A DNA stretch of 53,478 nucleotides. Source: Acidimicrobiaceae bacterium. Lineage in GTDB: Bacteria > Actinomycetota > Acidimicrobiia > Acidimicrobiales > Bog-793. Shown in pieces: positions 43,785 through 51,681 of this stretch. Within the stretch, counting starts at the first letter, position 1; every line of letters starts with the position of its first letter. The stretch is from the NCBI GenBank assembly GCA_025464005.1, contig JAODBO010000032.1:1-53478 (forward strand), read 5' to 3'. The position numbers and the translations under genes are program-made. The notes under the pieces were generated by a model. The model had not been told where the DNA came from, made no database searches, and saw nothing but the letters and a program-made list of their open reading frames with translations.

Positions 43785-44524
43785 AGCAGGTTCGCCGGCA
43801 GGCCGATCTTGTTGAACTGATTCGCCGCCAGCTCGACGTGTCGTTTGCCGTTCACCATTGAGAACGCAAGATGTCCCGGGAGCAGCGCAGTGAAGTCGTA
43901 GTCCAGGAGGCGGTTCATCGACCGGGCGTAGTCCTGAACACTCGAGTCGGCAACGTTCTGGAGGATGATTTTGCCACCCCAGAATACGTGGTCGCCACTG
44001 AATAGGTAACCGCCCGCTCCGCCACTCAAGTGAAAGCAGATATGGCCCCGGCAGTGACCGGGCGTATCGATTGCCCGCAGGGTGAAAGGACCGGCACTGA
44101 AGCTCTGGTTATCGAGCAGCTCGACGTCGACATCGCAGGGTTCGAGATCGAACTCAGAGGGGTAGAAGCCGAAGCTCTTCGCCCAGCGCAGCCCATTATC
44201 CTCCTCGTCGCCGGCACGCACTTGCTCGGCGACCTCGCGGGAGATGGCGATCTGGAGCTCAGGCGAGAGCGCCTTGCGCATGTGCGACAGGGCGCCGGCG
44301 TGGTCGGCGTGGTAATGGGTGATGAATAGGCGGGTGATGTCGCGCGGCTCGAGGCCGTCGGCACGGATGTTCTCGACGACTTGGTCGCCGCCGTCAAAGC
44401 CGGCGTCGATCATCCAGAGCCCCTCGCCGGTATCGATGATGTAGCTGTTGCAGTCGAGGCGCGCGGACAGGTTGAAGCCGTAGTCCCCGCCGCCGACGAG
44501 GTAAAGGTGGTTGTTGATCTTCAT
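43781..44524 (-). CDS. metallo-beta-lactamase-fold hydrolase
   Basis: The 247-residue MBL-fold protein has THYHADHAG (69-77) with the HxHxDH metal motif. Further ligands lie in GHCRGHICFH, the Asp in FSGDHVFWG and His in LLPGHLAFS. Relatives act on thioesters, lactones or other small molecules. Co-location with E1 and SDR genes suggests a thioester or lactone step in the same pathway. The start ATG 44524 overlaps the SDR stop (ATGA). Confidence 0.85.
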   Translation of the reverse strand: MKINNHLYLVGGGDYGFNLSARLDCNSYIIDTGEGLWMIDAGFDGGDQVVENIRADGLEPRDITRLFITHYHADHAGALSHMRKALSPELQIAISREVAEQVRAGDEEDNGLRWAKSFGFYPSEFDLEPCDVDVELLDNQSFSAGPFTLRAIDTPGHCRGHICFHLSGGAGGYLFSGDHVFWGGKIILQNVADSSVQDYARSMNRLLDYDFTALLPGHLAFSMVNGKRHVELAANQFNKIGLPANLL

Positions 44525-45327
44525 TGCGCCAGGAGCTCCTCTGGGATCGAATAGGCGTGTGCGGTGAGGCCGCCGTCGACGACGAGGTTGTGACCCGTCA
44601 CATATGCCGCATCGTCGGAGGCGAGGTAGGCGAAAGCTGCCGCGATCTCTTCGGGCAGCCCGAGGCGGTCCATTGGCACGAGCGGCCAGTGCTCGCGTGC
44701 TCGCTGCATCGCCTCCTCGCTGCCTAGCACCGCGAGCGATTGAGGCGTGTCTAGGGGACCCGGGCTGACGGCGTTGACCCGGATCTTGTGCCCGACGAGC
44801 TCGAGCGCCATCGTTTTTGTCAAGTTGACGATCCCCGCCTTCGAGGCCCCGTAGTGGGCATAGTCGATCGAGGCGCCGATTGCGGAGATCGAGGCTGTGT
44901 AGAGAATGGAGCCGCCCTGTCCGGAGGCGACCATCGCACGCGCCACGATCTGCCCGATGACAAACGAGGCACGAAGGTTCACCGCGAGAACGCGATCCCA
45001 TTCTTCGAGAGTCATTTCAAGGAATGGCGATGAGCTGTGCGCGGGAGCGTTGCTCACGAGGGCGTCGAGGCGACCGGACGCGTCGACCGTAGCGTCGATC
45101 GCCTCCTGGCACTGGACAGCGGATGTGACATCACCGACGAAAGAGATGGCCTTCGCCCCGCGCTCTTCGACTTCGCTGGCAACCACGGCGAGGTTCTTCT
45201 CATTGAGGTCGAAGAGGCAGATCGTGTTCGCTCCCTCTTCGGCAAACCGCTTAGCTGTCGCCCGCCCCACCCCACTTGCGCCCCCGGTGATTACCGCTGA
45301 GCGTCCCTCGAGTCGTCGACACCACAT
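44521..45327 (-). CDS. short-chain dehydrogenase/reductase
   Basis: The 268-residue classical SDR has a TGGASGVG nucleotide-binding loop (14-21), a VSNAPA version of NNAG, catalytic Ser in TASISAIGAS, and YxxxK in YGASK. The C-terminal YVTGHNLVVDGGLTA is typical. Asp at the end of strand 2 (LFDLNE) favours NAD. It probably oxidises or reduces a hydroxyl/keto group in the pathway. ATG 45327 is preceded by AAGGAG; the longer frame upstream is overlap with the E1 beta gene. Confidence 0.92.
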   Translation of the reverse strand: MWCRRLEGRSAVITGGASGVGRATAKRFAEEGANTICLFDLNEKNLAVVASEVEERGAKAISFVGDVTSAVQCQEAIDATVDASGRLDALVSNAPAHSSSPFLEMTLEEWDRVLAVNLRASFVIGQIVARAMVASGQGGSILYTASISAIGASIDYAHYGASKAGIVNLTKTMALELVGHKIRVNAVSPGPLDTPQSLAVLGSEEAMQRAREHWPLVPMDRLGLPEEIAAAFAYLASDDAAYVTGHNLVVDGGLTAHAYSIPEELLAQ

Positions 45328-45362
45328 TGTGTTTTCTCCTTTTCGTGAGACCACCGGATCGG

Positions 45363-46358
45363 TCAAGTCACCCGCGTCCCCAGCGAGACGAGCGCGAGCA
45401 GCTCCTCGGTGATCCGAGCAGCATTCGGCAGAACTGCAGCGGACAGGGTCGGCGCCGCAGGGATGCGACAGTCCCGTGCTCCGATCCGCAGCGGCGGCGC
45501 TGCGAGATGCGGGCCCAACTCCTCGACGACTCGCGCAACGACCTCGGCACCGAAGCCTCCAGTCGTGTTCGCCTCGTGCACGACTGCGAGCCGTTTCGTT
45601 TGCCCGACCGACTCGAAGACGGGGGCGAGGTCGAGAGGCGCGAGCCAGCGCAGGTCGACAACCGTGGCGCGTACGTTCTCTGTCGCAAGGGCTGCCTGCG
45701 CCGCGAGGACGTCTGGGACAGTCGAGCCCCACGAGACGATCGTGAGGTCGTCGCCGAAGGCGAGGACACGGGAACCGCCGACATTCTCGACCGGCGCGTC
45801 GAGCGGGACTATGTCCTTGGTGCCATAGAGCTTTCGGCTCTCGAACAACACTACGGGGTCATCCGCTGCGATCGCCGCCCGCAACATGGCGTACGCATCG
45901 CGGGCGTTTGAGGCGAGCCCGACCCGCAATCCGGGGATGTGGGCGAAGAGCGCTTCGAGACTCTGGCTGTGCTGCGCGCACGAGCCAGCGGTCGCTCCAT
46001 GCTGGGTACGGATCGTGAGTCGCGGAACTAGTGCCCCGTTCGAGACGTAGCGGGCGTTGGCTACTTGGTTGACGATCTGATCCATCGCTACAAGCAGGAA
46101 ATCGCCGTACATGATCTCGACGATGGGTCGCAGCCCGGAGACCGCAGCCCCGAGCGCGGTGCCGACCATCGCGCCCTCGGAGATCGGCGTGTCGAAGACA
46201 CGCGCACCGAAGCGGGCGTTCAGGCCCTTCGTCGCTCCGAAGGGACCATTCGGAAGCGCCACGTCTTCCCCGAAGACGATCGCCTCCGGGTAGTTCCCCA
46301 GTGCCCAGGACAGGGCCTCGTTGACGGCACGGATGTAGGAGAGCTCGACCCCACTCAT
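45363..46358 (-). CDS. TPP-dependent 2-oxo-acid/acetoin dehydrogenase E1 beta subunit
   Basis: The 331-residue protein reads YIRAVNEALSWALGNYPEAIVFGEDVA at the start, then VFDTPISEGAMVGTALGAAVSGLRPIVEIMYGDF and RTQHGATAG, with the C-terminal transketolase-type domain (FGDDLTIVSWGSTVP, then VVDLRWLAPLD). E60 in ISEGA should activate TPP. It forms a heterotetramer with E1 alpha. ATG 46358 overlaps the E1 alpha stop. The open frame continues upstream only as antisense-like overlap. Confidence 0.92.
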   Translation of the reverse strand: MSGVELSYIRAVNEALSWALGNYPEAIVFGEDVALPNGPFGATKGLNARFGARVFDTPISEGAMVGTALGAAVSGLRPIVEIMYGDFLLVAMDQIVNQVANARYVSNGALVPRLTIRTQHGATAGSCAQHSQSLEALFAHIPGLRVGLASNARDAYAMLRAAIAADDPVVLFESRKLYGTKDIVPLDAPVENVGGSRVLAFGDDLTIVSWGSTVPDVLAAQAALATENVRATVVDLRWLAPLDLAPVFESVGQTKRLAVVHEANTTGGFGAEVVARVVEELGPHLAAPPLRIGARDCRIPAAPTLSAAVLPNAARITEELLALVSLGTRVT

Positions 46359-47314
46359 CGCGTTACTCCGGCGTAGAGGCGCTCGCGGACATCTTCCGCT
46401 CCAGGCACCGAGACGGCGCGAGCAGTAGCGAGCGCCACGGCGAGCCCTTTTTGGACGTCGGCGCGTACGGCGTCGACGGCGGCGACGTCGTCGACCGCCG
46501 CCGCGAGAAGGACGACCGGCTCCCGCTGGCGAGCGGCGTCGAGCTCGCCGGGCGGTCGGTACGCCTGGAGGTCGCCGGAGTAGTGGCCGGCAAGCCGATG
46601 CGTCTCGGCTTCGACGAGGAAGGGGCGCGTCGAACCGAGTGCGACAGCACGGGCGTGCGTGACGGCATCGCGCACCGCATCCGCATTGTTTCCGTCGACG
46701 AGAAGGGACTCGATTCCGTACGCAGCGGCCCGTCGGTGCGCCGGCACGGCTGTCAGCGCCGCCGAAGGTGTCATTTCGACATATCCGTTGTTCTCGACTA
46801 CGACGACGAGCGGAACCCCGAGCACGGCCGCCATATTTAGTGACTCGTGTACGACGCCTTGGTTCATGGCCCCGTCCCCGATCGAGACGACGCCGACACC
46901 TGCTGTTCCTTGCACCTTGCGGGCGAGCGCGGCGCCGAGCGCCATTGGGACGCCGGCACCGACGATTGAGTTCTCCCCCAGGAAGCCGTAGTCGGGCGCC
47001 ATTAGGTATGCCGACCCTCCTCGCCCCCCGCAGAGCGCGGAAGCTCGTCCCATCAGCTCGGCGAAGAGCTCGGCAAGCGGAACGCCTCGGGCGATCGCCC
47101 ATCCATGGCCCCGGTACGTGCCGACGACGGCGTCCTCCGGCTCGAGCGCGGCGCAGGCGCCGACGGGAATCGCCTCCTGGCCGATGCAGAGGTGTGTAGA
47201 TCCGGCGATCTCCCCGCCGCTCAGCAGTTCCATCACCTGCTCCTCGAAGGCGCGGATCGTGTACATCTGCCTATACAGTCCAAGCAGGTTCTCAGACGCT
47301 GGAAGCGCGCTCAC
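46355..47314 (-). CDS. TPP-dependent 2-oxo-acid/acetoin dehydrogenase E1 alpha subunit
   Basis: The 319-residue protein has YRGHGWAIARG, GRGGSAYL and the TPP/Mg motif GDGAMNQG (147-154) ending in VVENNGY (173-178). Acetoin, pyruvate and branched-chain E1 alpha subunits share this layout; the short length resembles acetoin dehydrogenase AcoA. No lipoyl E2 or E3 gene follows in the operon. The start is GTG 47314, overlapping the stop of the alpha/beta hydrolase-like gene (GTGA). Confidence 0.92.
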   Translation of the reverse strand: MSALPASENLLGLYRQMYTIRAFEEQVMELLSGGEIAGSTHLCIGQEAIPVGACAALEPEDAVVGTYRGHGWAIARGVPLAELFAELMGRASALCGGRGGSAYLMAPDYGFLGENSIVGAGVPMALGAALARKVQGTAGVGVVSIGDGAMNQGVVHESLNMAAVLGVPLVVVVENNGYVEMTPSAALTAVPAHRRAAAYGIESLLVDGNNADAVRDAVTHARAVALGSTRPFLVEAETHRLAGHYSGDLQAYRPPGELDAARQREPVVLLAAAVDDVAAVDAVRADVQKGLAVALATARAVSVPGAEDVRERLYAGVTR

Positions 47315-47973
47315 TGCTCGCCCGCGGTCTGGGCACGGCCAGCGATAGCGAATGCCGCCTGCTCGAGGAGAAACTTCAAAGCGAGGCTCGCGACCTGTTC
47401 GACGAAGACATCGTCCTCCGCCCCACGCTCGCTACGGAGGTCGGCGCGGAGGCACCAGGCGTTCGTCGTCTCGATGATCTCATCCGCGAAGTCGCGCCCA
47501 TCCTCGGCCTCGGCCTCGACAATCGCCAGCTTTGGGACGAGGCGCCAGCCCACCGTTGGGGGCGTCTGATCCGCGGCACGCCGCGGGGCAAGGAAGACGG
47601 CCGCAACCGGCGCGTCGGCGAGTTCGGTCGAGAGCACGAGCGGCACGGCGGCCCCAGCGGCGAGGACGGCGACGACGCCGCTCGTCGTAGCGGTGAGTTC
47701 GCCGTACGCTGTCGCGATCGCAGCGCGTCCGTCGGCTTCTACGTCACCGTCGCTCAGGCCATGACCCGGCAGGTCGATGGCGAGGCAGCTCACGCCGATA
47801 GCGACAAGCGGGTCGGTTATCCAACGCAGGGCATCGAGATCGCGCCCAATGTCGTGGACGAGCAGAAGCGAGAGATCGGCTGACGGCCAGCGCCAGACGA
47901 CACCGGATAAATCGCCCTCTGGACGCAGGTTTACTGCCTGGGCGGACGGAAGGTCGAGCTCAGAGATGGTCAT
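47311..47973 (-). CDS. degenerate alpha/beta hydrolase-fold protein
   Basis: The 220-residue protein keeps fold landmarks: LLLVHDIGRD (oxyanion region, about 36-45) and AIDLPGHGLSDGD (65-77). The nucleophile elbow reads VAVLAAGAAVP (101-111), with Ala where the catalytic Ser should be, and no catalytic His is obvious near the C-terminus. It is probably not a hydrolase. In acetoin dehydrogenase operons an alpha/beta-hydrolase domain can be fused to E2, so this stand-alone version next to E1 may be a structural or binding partner. The gene is coupled on both sides by 4-bp overlaps. Confidence 0.7.
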   Translation of the reverse strand: MTISELDLPSAQAVNLRPEGDLSGVVWRWPSADLSLLLVHDIGRDLDALRWITDPLVAIGVSCLAIDLPGHGLSDGDVEADGRAAIATAYGELTATTSGVVAVLAAGAAVPLVLSTELADAPVAAVFLAPRRAADQTPPTVGWRLVPKLAIVEAEAEDGRDFADEIIETTNAWCLRADLRSERGAEDDVFVEQVASLALKFLLEQAAFAIAGRAQTAGEQ

Positions 47974-48746
47974 GCAGGCACCTTTGGTATCGCCTCGATG
48001 AGGCTCTTTGTGTAGGGATGCGCCGGGTTCTGGAAGATCTTGCCCGGCACGCCTTCCTCGACGACCCGACCCGTCTCCATCACGAGAACGCGCTCGCAGA
48101 ACTGCTGGACAATGCCGAGGTCGTGCGAGATGAATAGACAGCTGAGCGAGAACTCTCGACGAAGGTCAATGAGAAGGTTGAGTACCTGTCCTTGCATCGA
48201 AACATCGAGGGCGCTCACAGGCTCGTCAGCGACGAGGACGTCAGGCTTCATCGCGAGCGCGCGAGCGATCGCGACGCGCTGGCGCTGGCCGCCGGAAAGT
48301 TCGTGGGGGTAGAGATCGCGGTAGCGCTGAGGAAGGCCGACATGCTCGAGCAAATCGCCGAGCGCGGCCTGCGCCGCCTTGGCGCCGAACACGCGCTTAG
48401 ACCCTTGGCAGATGCTCGCGCCAACCGTCATGCGGGGATCGAGCGAAGCAAAGGGGTCCTGGAACACCGCCTGAACAATGCGAGGCAGACGCTTGCGTTC
48501 CTCCCGTGTCGCTCGCGCGAGCTCGACTCCCGCCACGCGCACCGCGCCGGTCGTCGGGCGAACAAGGGAGAGCACGAGCCTGGCGATTGTCGTCTTGCCG
48601 CTACCGCTCTCGCCGACGACACCGAGCGTCTCGCCCGCCATAAGTTCGAAGGACACGTGATCGACCGCTACGTGGTCCGGCGTACCTCGTCGGCCGCGGA
48701 AGATCTTCGTCACGTCCGCGAGCTCGACCACTGGCGCGCCGCTCAC
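47970..48746 (-). CDS. Opp/Dpp-type ABC transporter ATP-binding protein (OppF-like), locus 2
   Basis: This 258-residue ATPase has Walker A GESGSGKTT, Q-loop FQDPFASLDPR, signature SGGQRQR, Walker B LVADEPVSALDVS and switch His in SHDLGIV. It ends soon after the core and lacks the C-terminal cysteine-cluster domain that its locus 1 partner retains. GTG 48746 overlaps the oppD stop. Confidence 0.92.
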   Translation of the reverse strand: MSGAPVVELADVTKIFRGRRGTPDHVAVDHVSFELMAGETLGVVGESGSGKTTIARLVLSLVRPTTGAVRVAGVELARATREERKRLPRIVQAVFQDPFASLDPRMTVGASICQGSKRVFGAKAAQAALGDLLEHVGLPQRYRDLYPHELSGGQRQRVAIARALAMKPDVLVADEPVSALDVSMQGQVLNLLIDLRREFSLSCLFISHDLGIVQQFCERVLVMETGRVVEEGVPGKIFQNPAHPYTKSLIEAIPKVPA

Positions 48747-49771
48747 TGCTCGTCGTCCATCGGGTTGACGCAGCGTACGACTCGCGCCTCACCAGCGAGC
48801 GAGGGGTGCTCGCCCAAGCAGGCATCTTGGACGCGGTCGCAGCGCGGCGCAAAACGACAGCCGGACGGCCAAAAGCCCGGCTCGGCAATGCTGCCGGGAA
48901 TGTAACTGAAGCGCTCGCCGTAAGGGCGGATTCTGCCGCTATTGATGAGGCCACGGGTATAGGGGTGGCGCGCGGCGCGAAAGAGCGCGGCAGCGTCGGC
49001 CACCTCGACGATCTCCCCCGCATACATTACGGCCACGCGATCGGCGATCTGGCTGACGAGCGCGAGATCGTGGGAGATCCACAGCACGCTCATCCGCAGC
49101 TCACGCCTTAGGTCCCGGACGAGCTCGACAATTCCCGCCTGGGTCGTCACGTCGAGGGCGGTCGTTGGCTCGTCGGCGAGGAGCACACGGGGCTTCAGTA
49201 CGAGGGCACCAGCGATCATCACGCGCTGACGCATTCCGCCAGAGAACTCGTGTGGGTACGCCCGCATCCGTCGCGCAGCGTTCGGGATGCCGACGCGGTC
49301 TAGCAATTCGATGGCTTCTCGGCGCGCCTCGGCGACGCTCACGTCGCGATGCGACCGGATCGTCTCGATGATTTGCGCGCCAATGCGAGCGCACGGGTCC
49401 AGACTTGAGAGCGGGTCCTGAAAGATCATGCTGATAGAGGCGCCTCGCAGCTGCCGCAGCGCCTTCGGTTCGAGCCCGACAAGTGAACGCCCGTCGAGGC
49501 AGACGTCCCCGCCCGTAACTGCGACGGAACGGGGAAGAAGGCCCATGCAGGCGAGTGCCGTTAGCGACTTGCCCGAACCGCTCTCGCCGACGAGCCCCAC
49601 GATCTCACCGTCGCCCACCTCGAGGTCGATGTGGGTGACCAGGCTCTTGTCGCCCCTCCGCCCGCGCTGGGCGATCGAAAGGTTGGCGATAGAAAGCGCC
49701 GTGCCGCCTGACGCCACCGCCTCGGCGCGCTCTCCTCCCGGTGCATTCATGAGAATCTCGGCTCCCATCAC
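48743..49771 (-). CDS. Opp/Dpp-type ABC transporter ATP-binding protein (OppD-like), locus 2
   Basis: This 342-residue ATPase has Walker [11 protein letters not shown]-loop FQDPLSSLDPCARIG, signature SGGMRQR, Walker [14 protein letters not shown] and switch His in SHDLALV. The C-terminal CRFAPRCDRVQDAC is the OppD-type cysteine cluster. The start is GTG 49771 or the adjacent ATG 49768; both overlap the oppC stop. Confidence 0.92.
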   Translation of the reverse strand: MMGAEILMNAPGGERAEAVASGGTALSIANLSIAQRGRRGDKSLVTHIDLEVGDGEIVGLVGESGSGKSLTALACMGLLPRSVAVTGGDVCLDGRSLVGLEPKALRQLRGASISMIFQDPLSSLDPCARIGAQIIETIRSHRDVSVAEARREAIELLDRVGIPNAARRMRAYPHEFSGGMRQRVMIAGALVLKPRVLLADEPTTALDVTTQAGIVELVRDLRRELRMSVLWISHDLALVSQIADRVAVMYAGEIVEVADAAALFRAARHPYTRGLINSGRIRPYGERFSYIPGSIAEPGFWPSGCRFAPRCDRVQDACLGEHPSLAGEARVVRCVNPMDDEQ

Positions 49772-50670
49772 CGTCGCTGCACTCGTCCTTGAGGGTCAAG
49801 GCGGTCGCGGAGGAAGTCCCCGAGGGCATTGAGGAACAAAACCACAAGCGCGAGTAGGCCGCCGGATAGGACGACCGGCCACCAACTGACGTTCAGGTAT
49901 TGCTGGCCGACCGAAAGCATGAGACCGAGGCTCGGCATCGGGGCTTGCACCCCCAGGCCGAGGAAGGAGAGCCCCGCCTCGCCGATGATTGCCGTGGCGA
50001 CGTAATAGACGGCGATCACGATCGTCACAGGAAGCAGATTGATGACGAAGTGCCTCACGCTGATTACGAGCTTCGGCACCCCGAGCACACGCGCGGCATT
50101 GACGAAGTCCCGCTCGCGAAGAGAGAGCACCTCGCCACGGACGATGCGCGCGTAGCCGGGCCACGTCGTCAGCGCAAGCGCGAGGACGACCGTCGTTACG
50201 CTCGGACCAATAGATCCGGCGAGGAGGACCGCGAGGAGGATCGCCGGGAATGCCCAGGTGACGTCCACGATGACGTTGCTTACGGCATCGGCCGTCCGGC
50301 CGAAGTAGGCGCCCAGGATGCCAACCACGAGCCCGAGCAGGAGCGAGAGGATCGTCACACCGATGCCAATGAGGAGTGAAATTCCGAGCCCAGCGAGGAG
50401 CTGCCACAGCAGATCGCGCCCGAGATTGTCGGTCCCGAGGACGTGTCCCGCGGACAGGGGCGACTGGAACGTCGCCGTCAGGTCTTGTGCCTGGTAGAGG
50501 TGCCGCCATGCCGGCACGACCTGGACGACCATGCCGCCGATCCCGACCGCCAAAATGACTGTGCCGCCGATCGTCCAGAGAACGTTGTGACGAAGAAACA
50601 GCAGCCCGAAGCGACTTGGACGCTCCGAGAGCCGTGAACCCTCGGCGGCAAGCGGCGCTGTCGACATCAT
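49768..50670 (-). CDS. Opp/Dpp-type ABC transporter permease (OppC-like), locus 2
   Basis: This 300-residue permease has a first helix (VLWTIGGTVILAVGIGGMVVQVV), a HVLGTDNLGRDLLWQLLAG segment diagnostic of OppC/DppC, and an EAA-like loop (FVNAARVLGVPKLVISVRHFVINLLP). It ends FLRDRLDPQGR. The start (tandem ATGs at 50670/50667) overlaps the oppB stop. Confidence 0.92.
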   Translation of the reverse strand: MMSTAPLAAEGSRLSERPSRFGLLFLRHNVLWTIGGTVILAVGIGGMVVQVVPAWRHLYQAQDLTATFQSPLSAGHVLGTDNLGRDLLWQLLAGLGISLLIGIGVTILSLLLGLVVGILGAYFGRTADAVSNVIVDVTWAFPAILLAVLLAGSIGPSVTTVVLALALTTWPGYARIVRGEVLSLRERDFVNAARVLGVPKLVISVRHFVINLLPVTIVIAVYYVATAIIGEAGLSFLGLGVQAPMPSLGLMLSVGQQYLNVSWWPVVLSGGLLALVVLFLNALGDFLRDRLDPQGRVQRR

Positions 50671-51599
50671 CCGAGCTTCCCACCGACACGGACCCGCGGG
50701 TCGACAAGGCTGAGCGCTACGTCGCCGAAGGCGCTAGCGAGCACCACCGCCGCCGCAAGGAGCAACGCGAGAACCTCGGTGACGTCGTAGTCCCGCTGAA
50801 GCACCGATTGGACGAGCTGGGTGCCAAGCCCCGGCCAGCGGAAGATCACCTCGACGATCAGGGTATAACCCAGGAGGTTCCGTACTTCCAGGATGCCGAG
50901 CGAGATTATCGGCCCCATCGAGTTCCGCAGTACGTGTCGCCACTGGATACGCAGCTCTGAGACCCCTCGGGCGCGAAGTGTCCGCGTGAAGTCGGCACCG
51001 AGCTGCTCGAGGAAGGACGTGCGCGTCACGCGCACGGTGAGCGACCACTCCTCGGCCGCCAGTACCACCGCTGGGAGGATGAGGCTGGAGAACGAAGCCG
51101 CCCCAGCGACTGGCAACCAGTGAAGGTGGATCCCGAGTAGGAGGATGAGCATGATCCCGAGCACAAAGTTTGGGATCGCGAGGATCACGCTCGCTAACGA
51201 CCGCACACCGCGATCAAAGAACGAGTCTCGCTTGATCGCAGCGAGAGCGCCGATCGGAATGCCCAGACCGAAGATGAGAACAAACGCGGAGCCGGCGAGC
51301 TCGGCGGTGTACCCCGCCGAGTTCGCGACGATCGTCATGACTGGGAGATTGGAGATGAGGGATGTGCCGAAGTGGCCAGTGACTAATGCCGTGATGAAGT
51401 GCCAGTACTGGACGGGCAATGGAGCGAGGAGCCCATGATGCCGCTCGTAAGCGACGATGACCGAGTGCGGGGTCGTCGCGAGGTTGAATACGCTGCTCAC
51501 AACGCTTCCCGGCGAGGCATGCATGCTGTAGAAGGTGACCATCGAGACGAGGACGATGATCACCAGCGCGTAGCCGAGCCGCGTCAGTGCGAACTTCAT
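50667..51599 (-). CDS. Opp/Dpp-type ABC transporter permease (OppB-like), locus 2
   Basis: This 310-residue permease starts LTRLGYALVIIVLVSMVTFYSMHASPGSVV, contains the EAA-type loop (FTRTLRARGVSELRIQWRHVLRNSMGPI) and ends LSLVDPRVRVGG. It is the first transporter permease gene after the binding protein, 82 bp downstream. ATG 51599 is preceded by GGAG. Confidence 0.92.
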   Translation of the reverse strand: MKFALTRLGYALVIIVLVSMVTFYSMHASPGSVVSSVFNLATTPHSVIVAYERHHGLLAPLPVQYWHFITALVTGHFGTSLISNLPVMTIVANSAGYTAELAGSAFVLIFGLGIPIGALAAIKRDSFFDRGVRSLASVILAIPNFVLGIMLILLLGIHLHWLPVAGAASFSSLILPAVVLAAEEWSLTVRVTRTSFLEQLGADFTRTLRARGVSELRIQWRHVLRNSMGPIISLGILEVRNLLGYTLIVEVIFRWPGLGTQLVQSVLQRDYDVTEVLALLLAAAVVLASAFGDVALSLVDPRVRVGGKLG

Positions 51600-51681
51600 T
51601 TCTCCATCAACGCAGATTGATGATGCCCGAAGCGCCTGTTCCCGGCACCGAGGGTCGCCCCCTCGACGAAAGCACCGGCGT

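Noticed and set aside
45363..47102. A 579-codon version of the E1 beta gene
   Set aside because: The upstream part overlaps E1 alpha out of frame and is Arg-rich shadow. The family N-terminus starts at ATG 46358.
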